DNA of 64,000 nucleotides, taken from positions 1,604,276 through 1,668,275 of the forward strand of contig NC_012883.1 in NCBI RefSeq assembly GCF_000022545.1. The letters run 5' to 3'. Shown in pieces: positions 40,280-48,268 of the stretch. Under the pieces are notes generated by a model. It was not told the origin of the DNA. It saw nothing but the letters and a program-made list of their open reading frames with translations, and searched no databases. The position numbers and the translations under genes are program-made. Position 1 is the stretch's first letter. Each line of letters opens with the position of its first letter. The stretch is from Thermococcus sibiricus MM 739. GTDB taxonomy: Archaea; Methanobacteriota_B; Thermococci; Thermococcales; Thermococcaceae.

Positions 40280-40883
40280 TTATGAGTGTGAACCCTCCCT
40301 GTCGAATGGGATGCCAACATAGTCCGTAATAATAGAGACAACATCCATAAGCTCTCTGCTTTCCTTTGAAAAGAACATTTCAAGGTGCTCAAATGAGAAT
40401 GGCTTAACATTGTAGAAATTTTCAAAAACCTTGATCCTCAAGGTGGGAGAACCCATAAAGAGAGAATATATGTCCACCATGCCCTTCCAGTGTTTTTCCC
40501 GTTTCTCGTCAGAATACGTAGGGTTGGAATATATGTCGAGTTTCAGTACGATAAGAGCCTCGGGAAGAACAACCCTAACTTTTCCGGAGAGCCCTTCAAA
40601 CTCAAACTTTTCAATAGAATAATATTTTTCTTTGAACACTTTTTTTCACATAAGGACTCTCGAAGCTAAGCCTGCTTGGTTTTCTATCAAAGAGCAAATC
40701 AACATTTATCCTTTCCTCGAGGAATGGAAGCTCTCCATCTTTAACCACTTTAAAGTACTTGAAACCTGAACTTTGATAGCCCAGTTCCCTCAGTCTTGAA
40801 TATACTTCCTTAAAAGAGTCCCATCTAACGAGGAAGTCTACGTCGACTGAGGGGACGCCATTTAGGTTCCACTTCTTCAGCAA
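40280..40883 (-). pseudogene. Frameshifted nucleotidyltransferase (AbiEii/MNT-like)
   Basis: Two overlapping frames are the halves of one gene. The first (40611-40883) has GVPSVDVDFLVRWDSF, a nucleotidyltransferase metal motif. The second (40280-40639) continues KYYSIEKFEFEGL and onward. A run of seven A on the minus strand (40640-40646) breaks the frame. With six A it reads YVKKVFKEKYYSIEK without interruption. The 5' end also lacks a good start and runs into the PIN-domain remnant. It was probably a toxin-like or substrate-modifying nucleotidyltransferase. Confidence 0.7.
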
Positions 40884-41256
40884 ATGTTTTCCACAACTGG
40901 AAGTTTTTACTTTGGCTCAAGGATTCACCATACTCTCCAGTGACGAGTGCAGTAGTTTATACTGAGTACCTTTATCATCAGTCCAAAAAACTTGGGAGCG
41001 TTGAAGAGGGAAAGAGCGCTGTTGAGACATTATTCCGTAGTATCGGGATTGAAGTTTTGGGATTCGATAAGGAATGCGCAGTAGAAACAGTGAAGGCAGT
41101 TGGGGGTAGGTGGGACTTTAAAAAAATGCAAGGGATTACATGATTGGGGTATTAGCAGTAAAGCTCAACGCCCCGTTAGTGACATACAATAAAAAGCACT
41201 TTGAATGATACGACGAAGTATATAATCCAGAAGAGTTTATAAAGCTCGCAAAGTAG
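40880..41256 (+). pseudogene. Broken PIN-domain (VapC-type) toxin gene
   Basis: The frame reads ANVFHNWKF, then TSAVVYTEYLYHQSKK, and on to KAVGGRWDFKKMQGIT, where it stops. The protein continues in another frame as GVLAVKLNAPLVTYNKKHFE, an in-frame TGA (41206-41208, where Trp is expected), then YDEVYNPEEFIKLAK and a TAG. The pattern (ANVF, acidic helix, LVTYNKKHF) is that of VapC-type PIN ribonucleases. It carries one frameshift near 41140, one nonsense codon and no proper start, so it is dead. Confidence 0.65.
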
Positions 41257-41604
41257 CCGACTGACTTTTCTTTTCGAGAGATATACTCAACCAAAACGAC
41301 AATGTAATGAGGAGCAAGACCTTGAGTGGGAACTAGCATCCCGCATGGGGGGCACACTATGTTATCAAGTGAACTGTCGGTGTAATTAATATTTGGGAAT
41401 TTCTTCATCTGAAATGAAACGATTTTTAGGACTTCTTTGCACAATACAAAGGGCAGTCCTCATAGATGAAACAAATCAGAGTAAAATAGAAGCAAGTGCA
41501 CAATTCTAATCATGGGCAGGCCGTACGGGGTTATGTCCATGCAACTTGGTTTCCACTTCTTAACACATACCCTCGATGTTTTAGTATCCAGACTAAAGAC
41601 TTAC
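41257..41604. other. Gene-free stretch, probably decayed sequence
   Basis: No intact gene is seen. A minus-strand frame here holds CPPCGM and some coding-like segments (GLAPHYIVVLVEYISRKEK), which may be a relic of a lost gene, but it lacks a start signal and overlaps the PIN remnant. Confidence 0.3.
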
Positions 41605-41639
41605 CTGACCTCCTCCCCGCCTTAAAAGGCGAGGCTTTC
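41605..41639 (-). mobile_element. IS605/IS1341-type right-end relic
   Basis: The minus strand reads GAAAGCCTCGCC, TTTTAA, GGCGGGGAGGAGGTCAG. This is a stem (CCTCGCC with GGCGGGG) flanked by GAAAG and the GGAGGTCAG tail that I recall from the right ends of archaeal IS200/IS605 (TnpB) elements. No tnpA or tnpB is present beside it, so it is a solitary end. TTAC lies directly beside it at 41601-41604. Confidence 0.5.
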
Positions 41640-41683
41640 AAAAGAAAAATGTAATGAGTTAGCCAAAAGTTAACTCGAAAACT

Positions 41684-42859
41684 TCAAGGTGTGAGATCGA
41701 GGAGGAAAAAGGGCACATCTTCCTTTTCGAGCACGGTGACAGTCTTTGGATGCCTCCTGTGGGCTTTCCCTGCCTTCACCTCGACCTTCAGGTTCCCCGC
41801 TATCGCATCAACTTCGTATGAGTTCCTGTAATAATAAACTTTCCCAAACTTCCTGTAGAGGTGTTCCTGGACAAGCCACTCGTAGAGGGCGTCTTCCCTC
41901 AACTGGGTGCCACTCCAAGCCGAGAAGAGTTGCGCCAACAACGGGTCCCTAAAGAAGAATTTCTTCTCTCGCCTATAGAGTACCCGCCCCCCCTGCTTGA
42001 GATATGCTATTCCGAGCAGGTACAACTCTCTAAAGAACTCGATGTAATCCTGCACAACTTTGTAGGAGTAACCGGAGGTCATTTCAGCTAGTGCCCTAAA
42101 GCTTGTCGCCGAAGGAGCGCTTTGAACCACTGTGGTAATTGTCTCCTTAGCTATTTCAAGGTTTTTCCCAAAACGGACGAATTCTCCTATATAAGCCCCT
42201 AAAAGGTCGTCCATGGGCATGCCGTTGATCGTTCCTGGGAAGCCACCAGTTTTCAGGTACTCTCCAAAGAGTTTCAGCGTTTTTTCTCTCTGGAGCTCTG
42301 GCCGTTTCAAACCCATAATCTCAACATATTCTCCGAAAGATAGTGGCATAACTTCGAGTGTTGTTCCTTTTCCCCTCCTCCCCGGGAATAGTTCTATGTC
42401 CCGCTTTACCCGCAGGGAACTTGATCCCGTGACCGTGACGACATTGTTCTCCAAGAGGCCTGCATCAATGAGTGGTTTGACTCCCTTCCACCACCCATCG
42501 AGCGAAGTGGCCTCGTCGAGAAATATATAACCCGTTTTGATGTCTTCCTTCTCCCTAATGGCTTGGAACTCTCTTATCAAGGCCGAGAGCCCTTTGTAGT
42601 CTGGAAGGATCTCAACATTGATGTATAGGATAGACTCGGGAGGGTTTTCCTTCAAGAGCTTTTGAATTAGGAGTTTTATTCCTGTTGTTTTTCCAACCTG
42701 TCTCGGACCTAGAACGAAGTTTAGCGAGAAAGGTTCGAGTGAGAGCTTTTTAATCCACTTGGGCCACCAGTGGATTTTCTGCTCCCTCCACCGCCTTGCA
42801 TGGTAGTCCTCTTCTCCCTCCCACCAAGGATTCATGTAGGTTAAATCTCCAAACCTCAT
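41684..42859 (-). CDS. Archaeal AAA ATPase with DUF4143 domain
   Basis: This encodes 391 residues. The AAA_14-type ATPase domain has Walker A LGPRQVGKTT (about residue 50), Walker B YIFLDEAT and sensor VTGSSS. The C-terminal DUF4143 part ends in a nuclease-like pattern EVDAIAGNLKVEVKAGKA (Asp, Glu-x-Lys). Such genes are common, mobile-prone and of unclear function in archaea. AGGTGGTGG precedes the ATG at 42859. Its higher GC content than the neighbours suggests horizontal transfer. Confidence 0.85.
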   Translation of the reverse strand: MRFGDLTYMNPWWEGEEDYHARRWREQKIHWWPKWIKKLSLEPFSLNFVLGPRQVGKTTGIKLLIQKLLKENPPESILYINVEILPDYKGLSALIREFQAIREKEDIKTGYIFLDEATSLDGWWKGVKPLIDAGLLENNVVTVTGSSSLRVKRDIELFPGRRGKGTTLEVMPLSFGEYVEIMGLKRPELQREKTLKLFGEYLKTGGFPGTINGMPMDDLLGAYIGEFVRFGKNLEIAKETITTVVQSAPSATSFRALAEMTSGYSYKVVQDYIEFFRELYLLGIAYLKQGGRVLYRREKKFFFRDPLLAQLFSAWSGTQLREDALYEWLVQEHLYRKFGKVYYYRNSYEVDAIAGNLKVEVKAGKAHRRHPKTVTVLEKEDVPFFLLDLTP

Positions 42860-42868
42860 ACCACCACC

Positions 42869-42921
42869 TGAGAATTTATAGTTCTCAAATCTTTATAAAC
42901 TTTGAGAAGTTTGAGTTCTCA
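42869..42921. promoter_or_regulatory. Two identical-spacing operators at ATPase promoter
   Basis: TGAGAA-7-TTCTCA occurs twice: 42869-42887 and 42903-42921. The centre-to-centre distance is 34 bases. A minus-strand TATA (GTTTATAAAG, about 42891-42900) lies between them and a second (TTTATAAATTTC, about 42923-42934) lies beyond. The nearer operator falls between the TATA box and the ATPase start. The architecture indicates cooperative repression of the DUF4143 ATPase gene, and perhaps of a divergent transcript. Confidence 0.6.
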
Positions 42922-42963
42922 GAAATTTATAAATACCGATGCGAAGGTGTTAATTGTCAAGCA

Positions 42964-43113
42964 ATGGATAAGGAATGGTCAAAGTTAAGTGATACTACAA
43001 TTAAGAAAATGTTTGACTCCTTTGAATTGATTCCTTCTCTCAGAGCCTGCTCCTGTAGGAGTTTCGCTTTGTTTCTTATATCCATCATAAATATTTCTGT
43101 GTGGATGAATTAA
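42964..43113 (+). CDS. Possible small ORF, antitoxin-like N-terminus
   Basis: This encodes 49 residues from the ATG at 42964. The first about 20 (MDKEWSKLSDTTIKKMFDSF) look like the start of a small archaeal antitoxin-type protein. The rest is hydrophobic and Cys-rich and looks out of frame. A TATA box at about 42926-42935 would make it nearly leaderless. It may be a truncated gene. It overlaps the 3' end of the DUF2103 gene. Confidence 0.25.
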   Translation: MDKEWSKLSDTTIKKMFDSFELIPSLRACSCRSFALFLISIINISVWMN

Positions 43114-43409
43114 CTCTTTCTCCAATCTTCATTGATCCTGTGCATTTCTTTTCTGATTCTTTCTCTGTCTGCTTTATCAACAACTAAGAATATTTCCTGA
43201 ATACTTCCATCACTCTTTGCCAGAAGCTTTAGGCCGGTAAGCGTTTCTCTAACCACCTTAATTTCAAAACCTCTTGAATCACTCGAATAAATTCTCCCTG
43301 GAATAACTTTTTTAACTCCCTTTAACGCTGAGATTTCCTCAAGGGCCTTTTCAATACCCTTGAGTAAATGATGCTCTCGTTTGACACCTCTTTTGAAGTG
43401 CTTTGGCAT
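43110..43409 (-). CDS. DUF2103-like small metal-binding protein
   Basis: This encodes 99 basic residues: HHLLKGIEKALEEI, then GVKKVIPGRIYSSD and LTGLKLLAKSDGSIQEIFLVV. The pattern matches my memory of archaeal DUF2103. The function is unknown, and the basic charge suggests RNA contact. It lies 14 bases after arcS on the same strand. Confidence 0.65.
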   Translation of the reverse strand: MPKHFKRGVKREHHLLKGIEKALEEISALKGVKKVIPGRIYSSDSRGFEIKVVRETLTGLKLLAKSDGSIQEIFLVVDKADRERIRKEMHRINEDWRKS

Positions 43410-43423
43410 GTTCCCACCAGGAG

Positions 43424-45139
43424 CTATGCTTTCTTTCTGACCTTAACAGCAATCCCTCTTCTCGCTTTTATCATCTCTTCTCCACTTAGAATGGCTTTTC
43501 CAACACCAACCACTTTTTCGTCTCTCACAACACCAACAATATCGTCTGGCCTTATTTTGGCATCAGCCTCATTCACACCGATAGCAAAAACGTCTCCTCT
43601 AAGATCAAAGTCTATCTTCACATAGTAGCTTTTTGTCGCTTCATAAATGCGTTGCATTCCAAAGGGAGTCACGCTTATGATCCCATCTTGATACGTGCCT
43701 GTTTGTTGATTATCTACCTGAATACGAAGCATTTTAGAGCCCTTTATCTTCGCACTCTCTGGAAGAACAGCATCCCCTGCTCCTATGCCAAAATAGAAAT
43801 CAAAAACTTTTCTTATGTTTTCATAGAAACGGTAAATTCTATCTTCCTTTCCAACCATTAATTCCAAATCAAGCTCTTTTATAGTCTCTTTTAGAGAGTC
43901 CAAGCTCTTTTTACTCGTTGTTCCATTTTTAACTTTGGTAAAAACTATTTCTCTTCCACTTATTTCGCTCGCTCTCTCTGCTACTTCTACATAGGCCTCA
44001 TCCAGATGTGCTATGATGGGAATGTGGTTTGGATATTTTTCGAGGGTTTTAGCTAATAACTCTGCTGCGCTGCTTATCTCCTCCTCACTCCAATGTCCAG
44101 TAACAACAATATCATATTTAGCCAGCCATTCCCATTCTCTCGGAACAACACCAAAAGGTGACGTTAAGATAAGCTCATGTACCCGGTAAATTCCATTTCC
44201 CAAGCTCTCTTTAAGGGCTTTCCTATAAAGAATGTGACTTCTTGAGTGTGAATAAGGTTTCTTTGCAGAGCATGGGAAGAGGAAAAGAGCCTCCACATTT
44301 TCTGGGGGTTTGAACCTCTCAATCACTCTCTGCCTCCATCTAATAACTTCAGGCCTGTTTTGAGATGCATCACTTATGAAATAAACGGTATCCTTCTGGA
44401 TCGGTGTGTATTTTTCCAGATAATCTGAATGCTCCTTATCAGCTATTCTCAGTACCCCTGTGTGAACTTGAGTATAGAAAAAGTTCTCAACTAAGTAACG
44501 GAGTTTACCCTCTTCCAATGCTTTTCTAACAAGCCCTATAACATCCTTTGCAAACTCCAAGGGATTTTCTTCCTCTTTCCATAATATCGGTGAAAATTGA
44601 GTAAAACCTTTTTTATGAAAGTCATAAAGTTTCAGAGAACGGGTATCGAATGCATCAATCCCAAGATAAACGGCCAATGGGTAGAAGAATGGTTCTAAAT
44701 CGATGATTAACATTAAGTTCGGATCTTTTTCACGAATTAAACGGATTACTTCAACAAACTTCCTGTATTCCTTCACAAATATTTTGGAATTTCCAATATA
44801 AACCGCATCAAAAGACTCACGAGAGAGAACTTCTTCGAGAAATTCATTTATGTATTTTAAATCCCTAACTACAGGGAGGTAGAGAGCATTAAATCTTGAA
44901 TAATCAACTTCATAAAGCCTTTTTAAGGCCTTCTCTATTATATCTCTTGGAGTGTAAAAACTGAGGGGAATTGAAGGCGCTAGATTAAAATCGTACTCTC
45001 CAAAGTCTTTGGGGTAGAAGTATGAATTGAATGGAGAAAGGGTAAAATCAATGTTCACAAGTGCAGGAGTTTTGAAAACTTTATCATTAACTCTACTCAA
45101 GCCAAGTCTTCCAGGGCCTTCGTGTTTTAGAGTTTCCAT
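43424..45139 (-). CDS. arcS: Archaeosine synthase alpha subunit
   Basis: This encodes 571 residues. It converts preQ0 at position 15 of archaeal tRNA towards archaeosine, as the TGT-like paralogue. The TGT-related domain occupies about residues 1-280. The ArcS-specific motif LFPCSAKKPYSHSRSH lies at about residues 290-305. The C-terminal PUA domain spans about 490-571. GGTGTGAGG precedes the ATG at 45139. It lies directly downstream of the coiled-coil gene (3-base gap). Confidence 0.92.
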   Translation of the reverse strand: METLKHEGPGRLGLSRVNDKVFKTPALVNIDFTLSPFNSYFYPKDFGEYDFNLAPSIPLSFYTPRDIIEKALKRLYEVDYSRFNALYLPVVRDLKYINEFLEEVLSRESFDAVYIGNSKIFVKEYRKFVEVIRLIREKDPNLMLIIDLEPFFYPLAVYLGIDAFDTRSLKLYDFHKKGFTQFSPILWKEEENPLEFAKDVIGLVRKALEEGKLRYLVENFFYTQVHTGVLRIADKEHSDYLEKYTPIQKDTVYFISDASQNRPEVIRWRQRVIERFKPPENVEALFLFPCSAKKPYSHSRSHILYRKALKESLGNGIYRVHELILTSPFGVVPREWEWLAKYDIVVTGHWSEEEISSAAELLAKTLEKYPNHIPIIAHLDEAYVEVAERASEISGREIVFTKVKNGTTSKKSLDSLKETIKELDLELMVGKEDRIYRFYENIRKVFDFYFGIGAGDAVLPESAKIKGSKMLRIQVDNQQTGTYQDGIISVTPFGMQRIYEATKSYYVKIDFDLRGDVFAIGVNEADAKIRPDDIVGVVRDEKVVGVGKAILSGEEMIKARRGIAVKVRKKA

Positions 45140-45142
45140 TCC

Positions 45143-46084
45143 TCACACCAGGTTATACCTCTGCAGGAGGAGTAGCTCATCAAGAGTAAGTTTTTCTCCA
45201 CGTTTGAATTTTTCAAGGGCCTCTACTGCGCGCTCAAATGTAGCATCTTTCTTTGATCTCATTTTTGCTACCATTTTGTAGGCTATAAGCTCTTTGTGTT
45301 TCTGATCAAATTCAAAAATTTTCTTTTCTACTTCTCTTAGTTCCTCTCTGATTTCCCTCATTTTATCCCGCAACTCTATAACCTTCTGATGATATTCATC
45401 CGCTTCTTTCTTGATTTCATCTGCTTGTTGATAAGATTTAAGCATCTGCTCATGGAACTGTTGACTTTGATTTGCTAATTTTTGTATTTCCAGACCCATG
45501 GCCCTTCTAGCTCTTTTCAAACTTTCTATCTTTTTTCTAGTCTCTTGTAATCTCTTGTGGAATCTATCGGCCTGCTGAAGAATCTCAAGCTCTGTTGCCA
45601 GAACCTGAATTTGATCAACTATTTGTTTTTCCCTTTCAGAAGTTATGGTCGGGTTAGTCTGTAATTCCCATTCAAGCTTCTCTATTCTTTCCTCTATTTT
45701 TTCTTTTGGCATTTTAAGTCTTCTAAGTTGTCGGTATTCATCCCTTTTAGCTCTATACTCCATAGCCTCTTGATACAGGAGATTAAGTTTGGCATTTATC
45801 TCCTCTCTGTTCTTCTTAAGTTCCTGAATCTGTTGATTAACTTCATCCCTCTTAGTTTTGTATTCCCTAGCCTTTTCTCTTAGGTGTTTTACTTCTTTAT
45901 TTTTCTCATCTCTTTTTTGTACCCAAATATTCAGCTCTTTTTGGAGCTGTTCTAATCTCTCTTTAATTTCCTTTTTCTCTCTTTCTAAAACCTCTATTTC
46001 GGCTTTTATCCTTTTAATTTCTTCTGGGTCTACTTTCACTTGCATGGTCTCTTCCCCTTCCTCTATTTTAGAATAGTTAATCAT
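45143..46084 (-). CDS. Long coiled-coil protein
   Basis: This encodes 313 residues, almost all heptad-type coiled coil from about residue 15 to 285, with a short C-terminal domain ending TFERAVEALEKFKRGEKLTL. It is a conserved type of archaeal protein of unknown function, sometimes annotated as phosphoserine-phosphatase-associated. GGGTGAG precedes the ATG at 46084. It is upstream of arcS in one probable operon. Confidence 0.7.
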   Translation of the reverse strand: MINYSKIEEGEETMQVKVDPEEIKRIKAEIEVLEREKKEIKERLEQLQKELNIWVQKRDEKNKEVKHLREKAREYKTKRDEVNQQIQELKKNREEINAKLNLLYQEAMEYRAKRDEYRQLRRLKMPKEKIEERIEKLEWELQTNPTITSEREKQIVDQIQVLATELEILQQADRFHKRLQETRKKIESLKRARRAMGLEIQKLANQSQQFHEQMLKSYQQADEIKKEADEYHQKVIELRDKMREIREELREVEKKIFEFDQKHKELIAYKMVAKMRSKKDATFERAVEALEKFKRGEKLTLDELLLLQRYNLV

Positions 46085-46228
46085 GATCTCACCCTGATTT
46101 AAGCCTCACTAAGTTGAAGTAAAAACCCAATAAAAACTTTTTGGCTATTATGAGAAATCATCCAATAAAATTAAGAGCATTTGTTTAGATTTACTAAAAT
46201 TATTAAAAAATAAAAAACAAAATCGTAT

Positions 46229-46975
46229 CTAATCCCGTCCCTCTTGTTTCACTGGATAAGGCATGAACTCTACAGTCCCCCTTTGTTTAATAGGCTGTCT
46301 GTACAGCTCCATTAATGTATATACTTCCATTGGAACGTTTGTATTTACATTCAATCCAAGTTCCCTTGCGTGTTCTACTGTTATTGGATAATCATGTGTC
46401 CATCTACCTTCCGTTAAAACTTGAGCCAGTTGTTTGGCTTTTTCTTCTCCATATTTGTCTTTCAAGAGATGGTACACAAAATCCCGTACCTGATTTATAG
46501 CTTTCTTTGCTACATCCGCCAGTATTAGAGTTTGATCTTCCACTTTATCTATACTCTTTTGCTCAACAGCTTTTATTATACTTGGCGCCGGGTATTGGCC
46601 AAGTTGTGGATCAACAGGACCCAAGACGGCATGTGGATCCATTATTATCTCATCCGCAGCAAGTGCTATTAAAGTTCCACCACTCATTGCATAGTGGGGA
46701 ATTATTACCCTTGTTTTAGCAGGATGATCCTTCAAGGCCTTGGCTATCTGAGTAGCTGCTAGAACCAAGCCTCCGGGCGTGTGAATGATCAAATCTATGG
46801 GTTTATCTTTCGGTGCCATCCTGATAGCTCTGAGTATCTCCTCGCTGTCTTCTATGCTTATAAACTTGTACACCGGAATTCCAAAGAACCCTATGCTTTC
46901 TTGTCTGTGTATCATTGTGATTACAGTAGAATTTCTTTTTCTTGCTAGTTTTTCCAATAGTTTTGTTCTTGCCAC
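46229..46975 (-). CDS. SDH-type Clp-fold serine protease, catalytic part
   Basis: This encodes 248 residues starting at a GTG. It belongs to the SDH family (PF01972) with a ClpP/crotonase fold. The oxyanion region is LIIHTPGGLVLAATQIAKAL, the nucleophile Ser is in YAMSGGTLIALAADEI, and LGPVDPQLGQYPAPSI follows. In related Thermococcales proteins as I remember them, this is one chain with an N-terminal membrane helix. Here the helix is encoded directly upstream in the same frame but is separated by a TAA (46982-46984). The GTG has no proper ribosome site, so the protease is probably untethered or lost. Confidence 0.85.
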   Translation of the reverse strand: MARTKLLEKLARKRNSTVITMIHRQESIGFFGIPVYKFISIEDSEEILRAIRMAPKDKPIDLIIHTPGGLVLAATQIAKALKDHPAKTRVIIPHYAMSGGTLIALAADEIIMDPHAVLGPVDPQLGQYPAPSIIKAVEQKSIDKVEDQTLILADVAKKAINQVRDFVYHLLKDKYGEEKAKQLAQVLTEGRWTHDYPITVEHARELGLNVNTNVPMEVYTLMELYRQPIKQRGTVEFMPYPVKQEGRD

Positions 46976-46981
46976 TTGTAA

Positions 46982-47071
46982 TTACCTGTAATGAATTTGT
47001 GGACCCATAAGTAAGTAGAAGAGGAATATCCACCATATCAAAGATCCTACTATCCCACTAAACGGATCCAT
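46982..47071 (-). CDS. Membrane-anchor fragment of the SDH protease
   Basis: This encodes 29 residues (MDPFSGIVGSLIWWIFLFYL..., ending GPQIHYR) from the ATG at 47071, with a strong CGGAGGTGG upstream. The TAA at 46982-46984 is in frame with the protease. Two codons, TTA CAA, then lead to the GTG start. A CAA-to-TAA change would explain the split. As it stands, the cell makes a single-helix peptide. Confidence 0.75.
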   Translation of the reverse strand: MDPFSGIVGSLIWWIFLFYLLMGPQIHYR

Positions 47072-47165
47072 AAAACCACCTCCGTGATATCCTAAAAATT
47101 ACAACATCAATGTCTTTAAGCCTTTTGGTAAATAAGATTATAAAGAATAGAAAATTAGATAAAGG

Positions 47166-48113
47166 TCATCTTGTTATTTGGGTGCCTGTTTTTCCTTCCA
47201 ATGCCTCAACAGCCTTATCCAGTGCCGCTATTATTGCCCTCTCCCCACCCCACTCAATAAACCTTATTGCTGCAAGTACTTTTGGCCCCATGCTACCCTT
47301 TTTGAAGTGGCCTTCCTCATAATACCTCTTTATTTCTCCCAAAGTAACCTTTTCAAGCCACTTTTCGTTAGGTCTACCATAGTTAATTGCAGCTCCATTA
47401 ACATCCGTAAGAATCATGAAAATATCAGCGTTAACTTCCTCAGCAAGCCTTTCTCCAGCCAGATCTTTGTCAATAACTGCTTCAACGCCCTTAAGCTCAC
47501 CATTCTCCTCTACAACAGGAATTCCTCCACCACCTGAAGATATCACTATAAATTCTTTTTCAACAAGATCTTGGATTATGGGAGCCTCTACATGTCCCTT
47601 TGGGTCTGGACTTGGCACTACCCTCCTCCAACCCCTTCCAGCGTCCTCTATAACCACCCAACCTTTCTCCTTAGCGAGTTTTTTAGCAGTCTCTTCACTA
47701 TAGAAGGGCCCAACTGGTTTTGATGGGTGCTGAAAAGCGGGATCATTCTTGTCCACAATAGTTTGGGTGACTATAGTCGCCACTGGCCGTTCAACACCCC
47801 TCCTCCTCAATTCATTCATTATTGCCTGCTGAATCATGTAACCTATTTGACCCTGACTCATTGCACCACAAACATCCATAGGTTGAGCAGGAATTCCATG
47901 CACGTGCTCTCCAGCATCCTGTTGGAGAAGAAGAGCTCCAACTTGAGGACCATTACCATGAGTGATAACCACTTCATACTCATTATCAAGAATAATATCA
48001 ACAATCTGCCTTGCAGTCTTTCTCACATTCTCCATTTGCTCTTCATAAGTACCTTTCTGACCCCTTTGAAGAATAGCATTCCCACCTAAAGCTATGACAA
48101 CTCTCTTTCTCAT
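47166..48113 (-). CDS. Carbamate kinase
   Basis: This encodes 315 residues of the amino-acid kinase fold. Motifs: [15 protein letters not shown] at the N-terminus, [26 protein letters not shown] and [13 protein letters not shown]. It interconverts carbamoyl phosphate plus ADP with carbamate plus ATP. The Pyrococcus enzyme is known to act in carbamoyl-phosphate formation at high temperature. It is a single-gene unit. Confidence 0.93.
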   Translation of the reverse strand: MRKRVVIALGGNAILQRGQKGTYEEQMENVRKTARQIVDIILDNEYEVVITHGNGPQVGALLLQQDAGEHVHGIPAQPMDVCGAMSQGQIGYMIQQAIMNELRRRGVERPVATIVTQTIVDKNDPAFQHPSKPVGPFYSEETAKKLAKEKGWVVIEDAGRGWRRVVPSPDPKGHVEAPIIQDLVEKEFIVISSGGGGIPVVEENGELKGVEAVIDKDLAGERLAEEVNADIFMILTDVNGAAINYGRPNEKWLEKVTLGEIKRYYEEGHFKKGSMGPKVLAAIRFIEWGGERAIIAALDKAVEALEGKTGTQITR

Positions 48114-48268
48114 TCATAATCCCTCCATCACTAGTGCATAAGATTAGACACTGAAGGATTAAAAGAGTTTCTTAGTGCTAAAATAAATTTTATAGAAAAA
48201 ATTTCGAATTCTTCTTGAATCACTTTACAAATATAAAAATAGTAAACCAAATCGGTTTCTAAAGAACT

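Noticed and set aside
41136-41444. Minus-strand frame with a CPPC motif in the decayed island
   Set aside because: It is antisense to the end of the PIN-domain remnant, has no start signal and no recognised family. Only parts look coding.
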